This document shows, piece after piece, positions 22,404 to 25,511 of a stretch of DNA of 25,511 bases. This stretch comes from CAXSEF01 sp050920955 (lineage in GTDB: Bacteria; Pseudomonadota; Alphaproteobacteria; Acetobacterales; Acetobacteraceae): positions 1 through 25,511 of the forward strand of contig JBPBQS010000274.1 in the NCBI GenBank assembly GCA_050920955.1, written 5' to 3'. The position numbers and the translations under genes were made by a program. The notes under the pieces are model-generated. The model was given only the letters and a program-made list of their open reading frames with translations. It did no database searches and was not told where the DNA came from. How positions within the stretch are numbered: position 1 is the stretch's first letter; each line of letters begins with the position of its first letter.

Positions 22404-23843
22404 TCAGACCGAGTAGTACATCTCGAACTCGACGGGGTGCGGGTTGTGCTCGAACTTGAACACCTCCTGCCACTTCAGGTCGATGTAGCTCTCGATCTGG
22501 TCGGCGCTGAACACGTCGCCCTCGAGCAGGAACTCGTGGTCGGCCTTCAGGGCGCCGAGGGCCTCGCGCAGGCTCCCGCAGACGGTCGGGATGTCTTTCA
22601 GCTCCTCGGGCGGCAGGTCGTAGAGGTCCTTGTCCATGGCGTCGCCGGGGTGGATCTTGTTCCGGATGCCGTCCATGCCGGCCATGGTGAGCGCGGCGAA
22701 CGCCAGGTAGGGGTTCGCCGTCGGGTCGGGGAACCGGACCTCGACGCGCTTGCCCTTGGGGTTGGTCGTGTAGGGGATGCGGCACGACGCCGAGCGGTTG
22801 CGCGCGGAGTAGGCGAGCAGCACGGGCGCCTCGAAGCCGGGGATGAGGCGCTTGTAGCTGTTGGTGGACGGGTTGGTGAAGGCGTTGCAGGCCTTGGCGT
22901 GCTTGATGATGCCGCCGATGAAGTACAGGCACATCTCCGACAGGTCGGCGTAGGCATTGCCGGCGAACAGCGGCTTGCCTTCCTTCCAGATCGACAGATG
23001 CGTGTGCATGCCGGAGCCGTTGTCGCCGTAGATCGGCTTGGGCATGAAGGTCGCCGTCTTGCCGTAGCTGTGCGCGACGTTGTGGACGCAGTACTTGTAG
23101 ATCTGCATCTGGTCGGCCATCTTGGTCAGCGTCGTGAAGCGCGTGCCAAGCTCGTGCTGGGACTGTGCGACCTCGTGGTGATGCTTCTCGATGACCAGGC
23201 CCATCTCGCCCATGGTCGAGAGCATCTCGGCGCGCAGGTCGACCTCGCTGTCGACGGGCGGCACGGGGAAGTAGCCGCCCTTGATGCCGGGGCGGTGGCC
23301 CATGTTGCCCTCGGGGTAGTCCTTCATCGAGGCGTCGGGGCCCTCGATGCTGTCGAGCTGGAAGGTCGAGTAGTTGCGGCCTGTGCCGAAGCGCACGCTG
23401 TCGAACACGAAGAACTCGGCCTCGGCGCCGCAGATCACGGTGTCGCCGATGCCGCTGGCCTTGACGTAGGCCTCGGCGAGCTTGGCGGTGGCGCGCGGGT
23501 CGCGGGCGTAGAACTGGCCGGTCGAGGGCTCGACGATGTCGCAGAAGATGATCATCTGCGGCTTGGCCGAGAACGGGTCCATCACCGCGGTCTCGGGGTC
23601 GAGCATGAGGATCATATCGCTCTCGTTGATCGCCTTCCAGCCGGCGATCGAGGAGCCGTCGAACATGATCCCGTCGCGGAACGCGTCCTCGTCGATGGTC
23701 GAGACGTGCTGCGCGGTGTGCTGCCACTTGCCGCGCGGGTCGGTGAAGCGGAGGTCGACGTACTCGACGGAATGCTCGCGCATGAGCTCCATCGCCCGGG
23801 CAACGTGGTTGGTCGCAGCGGGTACCGGCGGTTTCTTGGCCAT
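22404..23843 (-). CDS. glnA: Glutamine synthetase type I
   Basis: 479 residues; the ATG at 23843 has GAGGA about 7 bases upstream. It makes glutamine from glutamate, ammonia and ATP as a dodecamer. Beta-Grasp part MFDGSSIAGWKAINESDM (60-77), catalytic ICGAEAEFFVFD (137-148), HHHEVAQSQHELG, GSGMHTHLSIW (276-286), NPSTNSYKRLIPGFEAPV and the ATP-site NPKGKRVEVRFPDPTANPYL are all present. The adenylylation tyrosine is Tyr408 in MDKDLYDLPPEE, so activity should be set by GlnE, with GlnB upstream. It is 92 bases downstream of glnB, and a small stem (GGACC/GGTCC around 23867-23882) lies in that gap. Confidence 0.98.
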   Translation of the reverse strand: MAKKPPVPAATNHVARAMELMREHSVEYVDLRFTDPRGKWQHTAQHVSTIDEDAFRDGIMFDGSSIAGWKAINESDMILMLDPETAVMDPFSAKPQMIIFCDIVEPSTGQFYARDPRATAKLAEAYVKASGIGDTVICGAEAEFFVFDSVRFGTGRNYSTFQLDSIEGPDASMKDYPEGNMGHRPGIKGGYFPVPPVDSEVDLRAEMLSTMGEMGLVIEKHHHEVAQSQHELGTRFTTLTKMADQMQIYKYCVHNVAHSYGKTATFMPKPIYGDNGSGMHTHLSIWKEGKPLFAGNAYADLSEMCLYFIGGIIKHAKACNAFTNPSTNSYKRLIPGFEAPVLLAYSARNRSASCRIPYTTNPKGKRVEVRFPDPTANPYLAFAALTMAGMDGIRNKIHPGDAMDKDLYDLPPEELKDIPTVCGSLREALGALKADHEFLLEGDVFSADQIESYIDLKWQEVFKFEHNPHPVEFEMYYSV

Positions 23844-23935
23844 ACGCGTCCTCTATCCTTTTGCGTCCGGACCGGGGGTGGTCCGTGTTCGTTGTGCAGG
23901 CGCCGTCCGCGCGGCCTGCGCCGTGGCGGGCAGCC

Positions 23936-24274
23936 TCAGACGGCGTCCTCGCCGCGCTCGCCGGTGCGGATGCGGATCACCTCGTCGATCGTGGTGACGA
24001 AGATCTTGCCGTCGCCGATGCGGCCCGTGCGCGCGGCGTTGACGATCGCCTCGCAGGCGCGCTCGACCAGGGCGTCCTCGCAGACGACCTCGATCTTCAC
24101 CTTGGGCAGGAAGTCCACGACGTATTCCGCGCCGCGATACAGCTCGGTGTGGCCCTTCTGGCGGCCGAAGCCCTTGGCCTCGACCACGGTGATGCCCTGG
24201 AGGCCCACCTCGTGCAGCGCCTCCTTCACCTCGTCCAGCTTGAACGGCTTGATCACCGCCTCGATCTTCTTCAT
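23936..24274 (-). CDS. glnB: Nitrogen regulatory protein P-II
   Basis: 112 residues, the usual size. The ATG at 24274 (MKKIEAVIKPFKLDEVKEAL) has a GGGGCGG ribosome binding site. PII senses 2-oxoglutarate, ATP/ADP and, through uridylylation, glutamine, and controls GlnE and NtrB. The T-loop holds Tyr51 in ELYRGAEYVVDFLPK, the uridylylation site. KGFGRQKGHTE and the C-terminal block GRIGDGKIFVTTIDEVIRIR with the ligand-binding arm are intact. With glnA downstream it forms the standard glnBA unit. A sigma-54-like promoter stands about 85 bases upstream. GlnK-type paralogues have the same motifs; linkage to glnA makes glnB the better name. Confidence 0.97.
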   Translation of the reverse strand: MKKIEAVIKPFKLDEVKEALHEVGLQGITVVEAKGFGRQKGHTELYRGAEYVVDFLPKVKIEVVCEDALVERACEAIVNAARTGRIGDGKIFVTTIDEVIRIRTGERGEDAV

Positions 24275-24357
24275 CCGCCCCGCGCCCGCGATGAAGCGGC
24301 GCCTCCCTGCTGTTCTCCGCCACGCCGGCGATTCCGTCGGGAAGCAGGAGCGCAGGT

Positions 24358-24374
24358 TTGCACGCGCCGTGCCA
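24358..24374 (-). promoter_or_regulatory. Candidate sigma-54 promoter for glnBA
   Basis: Minus strand reads TGGCACGGCGCGTGCAA (24374-24358). GG and GC of the -24/-12 elements are separated by exactly 10 bases, as sigma-54 needs; -24 is a perfect TGGCACG and -12 is GTGCA instead of TTGCA. The start point would be near 24348, giving a leader of about 74 bases to glnB. It fits nitrogen control through NtrC. Confidence 0.6.
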
Positions 24375-24392
24375 CAGGCGCAATTCGACGTG

Positions 24393-24424
24393 ACCGCAAC
24401 GAAGCCGCAGCTGACCGTTGCGGT
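24393..24424. promoter_or_regulatory. Inverted repeat upstream of the glnBA promoter
   Basis: ACCGCAAC (24393-24400) and GTTGCGGT (24417-24424) are exact reverse complements 16 bases apart, 19 to 50 bases upstream of the -24 element. This is a place for an activator or modulator site. It does not match the usual NtrC consensus well, so the binding protein is unknown. Confidence 0.4.
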
Positions 24425-24439
24425 TCTGTACCGGAAGAA

Positions 24440-24571
24440 AGCCAGCATGGGCTCTGCCCAAACCCGCAAAGGGTCCGAGGACCCTTTGATCCCATTGACT
24501 TAAGGGACGCGTTCCAAGGGCGCAGCCTTTGGCGGAGTCCAGAGGCGGAGCCTCTGGCCTTGCTCGCTTTC
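24440..24571. repeat. Modular hairpin repeat, copy 9 (full)
   Basis: Left: stem a TGGGC/GCCCA (24448-24452, 24456-24460), linker aacccgc, stem b AAAGGGTCC/GGACCCTTT (24468-24476, 24479-24487). Centre CTTAAG 24499-24504. Right: stem b CCAAGGGC/GCCTTTGG (24514-24521, 24525-24532; one G-T), linker cggagt, stem a CCAGAGGC/GCCTCTGG (24539-24546, 24550-24557), ending ccttgctcgcttt. It lies between two divergent genes. The remaining 24572-24694 before the aminotransferase is GC-rich and shows no clear promoter. Confidence 0.92.
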
Positions 24572-24694
24572 GGGGCAGCGGCGGGTGCCCGCGAACTGTG
24601 CTTGCGGTGCGCGCGCTGCCCGCCCGCGGTGCAGCGCATTGCGCGCCGCGCGCGGCCGGGCCATGTGGCGTGGCCGCGCCGGGAGGGATGCCTG

Positions 24695-25511
24695 ATGAAG
24701 CCGCTGAACACGAGGCTGTCGCACGCGGGGACGACGATCTTCACGGTGATGTCGGCGCTGGCGCTGCGCCACGACGCGATCAACCTGGGGCAGGGGTTCC
24801 CGGACACCGAGGGGCCGGCGGACATCGTCGAGGCGGCGGCGGCGGCGCTGCTCGACGGGCGCAACCAGTACGCGCCGCTGGCCGGGCTGGCGGAGCTGCG
24901 CGAGGCGGTGGCGGCGGCGAACGCGCGCGACTACGGGATCGCGGTCGATCCGGCGAGCGAGGTCGTCGTGACGTCGGGGGCGACGGAGGCGATCACGGCG
25001 TGCCTGGCGGCGCTGCTCGACCCTGGCGACGAGGTCGTGCTGGTCGAGCCGCTGTTCGACACGTACCTGCCGGTGGTGCGGATGCTGGGGGCGGTGCCGC
25101 GGCTGGTCAGGCTGGAGCCGCCGGACTGGGCGCTGCCGCGCGACGCGCTGGCCGCCGCGTTCGGGCCGCGCACCAAGGCGATCCTGCTGAACTCGCCGAT
25201 GAACCCGACGGGCAAGGTGTTCACGCCCGAGGAGCTGGGGTTCGTGGCGGGGCTGCTCGCCGAGCACGACGCCTACGCGATCTGCGACGAGGTCTACGAG
25301 CACCTGGTGTTCGAGGGGCGCCACGTGCCGCTGATGACGCTGCCGGGGATGCGCGAGCGCTGCCTGCGCGTGGGCAGCGCGGGAAAGACGTTCTCGCTGA
25401 CGGGGTGGAAGGTCGGCTACGTCACGGCGGCAGCACCGCTCGCGGCCGTGGTCGCCAAGGCGCACCAGAACCTCACGTTCGCCACCGCGCCGAACCTGCA
25501 GCGCGCGGTCG
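24695..25511 (+). CDS. Class I/II PLP-dependent aminotransferase, partial (C-terminus beyond window edge)
   Basis: 272 residues from the ATG at 24695 (GGGAGGG about 8 bases upstream), cut by the window end; the family is about 385-400 residues. Fold type I aminotransferase: INLGQGFPDTEGP (29-41) binds substrate, QYAPLAGLAELREAVA, VTSGATEAI (92-100), NSPMNPTGK (166-174), the PLP ring partners Asp198 and Tyr201 in CDEVYEHLVF, and the Schiff-base Lys231 in SAGKTFSLTGWKVGY. This set is shared by kynurenine/glutamine transaminase-like, methionine and N-succinyldiaminopimelate aminotransferases; I cannot choose among them. It is divergent from glnB, across hairpin copy 9. Confidence 0.93.
   Translation, partial: MKPLNTRLSHAGTTIFTVMSALALRHDAINLGQGFPDTEGPADIVEAAAAALLDGRNQYAPLAGLAELREAVAAANARDYGIAVDPASEVVVTSGATEAITACLAALLDPGDEVVLVEPLFDTYLPVVRMLGAVPRLVRLEPPDWALPRDALAAAFGPRTKAILLNSPMNPTGKVFTPEELGFVAGLLAEHDAYAICDEVYEHLVFEGRHVPLMTLPGMRERCLRVGSAGKTFSLTGWKVGYVTAAAPLAAVVAKAHQNLTFATAPNLQRAV

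Noticed and set aside
23867..23882. Small stem GGACC/GGTCC between glnB and glnA as terminator or attenuator
   Set aside because: Only five or six pairs and no T run; too weak to call a separate feature.

Overview
The window is a very GC-rich stretch of alphaproteobacterial chromosome, most likely Rhodospirillales/Acetobacterales (Acetobacteraceae-like). This is inferred from the base composition, a HemB with aspartates in place of the zinc cysteines, the rodZ-ispG-hisS-prfA order, a glnB-glnA pair and the bpt leucyltransferase. I see no rRNA, tRNA, CRISPR array, transposase or phage gene. Both ends cut through genes (bpt on the left, an aminotransferase on the right).

Layout. Positions 1-5000 are read leftward: an inactive HtrA-like PDZ protein and a small Cys-rich lipoprotein, then a translationally coupled group of a penicillin-acylase-type Ntn hydrolase, an RDD membrane protein and bpt. 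A divergent intergenic region with a strong inverted repeat (5031-5081) leads to a membrane acyltransferase 3 protein. From 6519 to 13582 four genes run rightward with overlapping or nearly touching ends: a class III CoA-transferase with a large low-complexity insertion, an alpha/beta hydrolase, a 1298-residue protein that is an internal tandem duplication of a glycosyltransferase module, and a single-module glycosyltransferase. A GT11-like transferase follows. With the acyltransferase this looks like an accessory surface-glycan locus.

From 15010 the content is housekeeping: hemB (leftward) diverges from rodZ, which is followed by ispG, hisS, a small two-helix membrane protein and prfA (rightward). 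A DsbA/FrnE-like thiol oxidoreductase faces prfA. glnB-glnA (leftward) encode nitrogen regulation and assimilation, with a sigma-54-like promoter upstream of glnB. The last gene is a PLP aminotransferase.

The most striking signal is not a gene. At least nine intergenic sites carry a modular hairpin repeat: one or two half-units, each with an outer stem 'a' and an inner stem 'b' joined by a conserved ccgcc/gcgga linker, with the two halves facing each other around a CTTAAG centre. Stem sequences differ from site to site but the two arms change together, and different stem types are shuffled between copies. Two genes run into a copy, which encodes their C-terminal tails.
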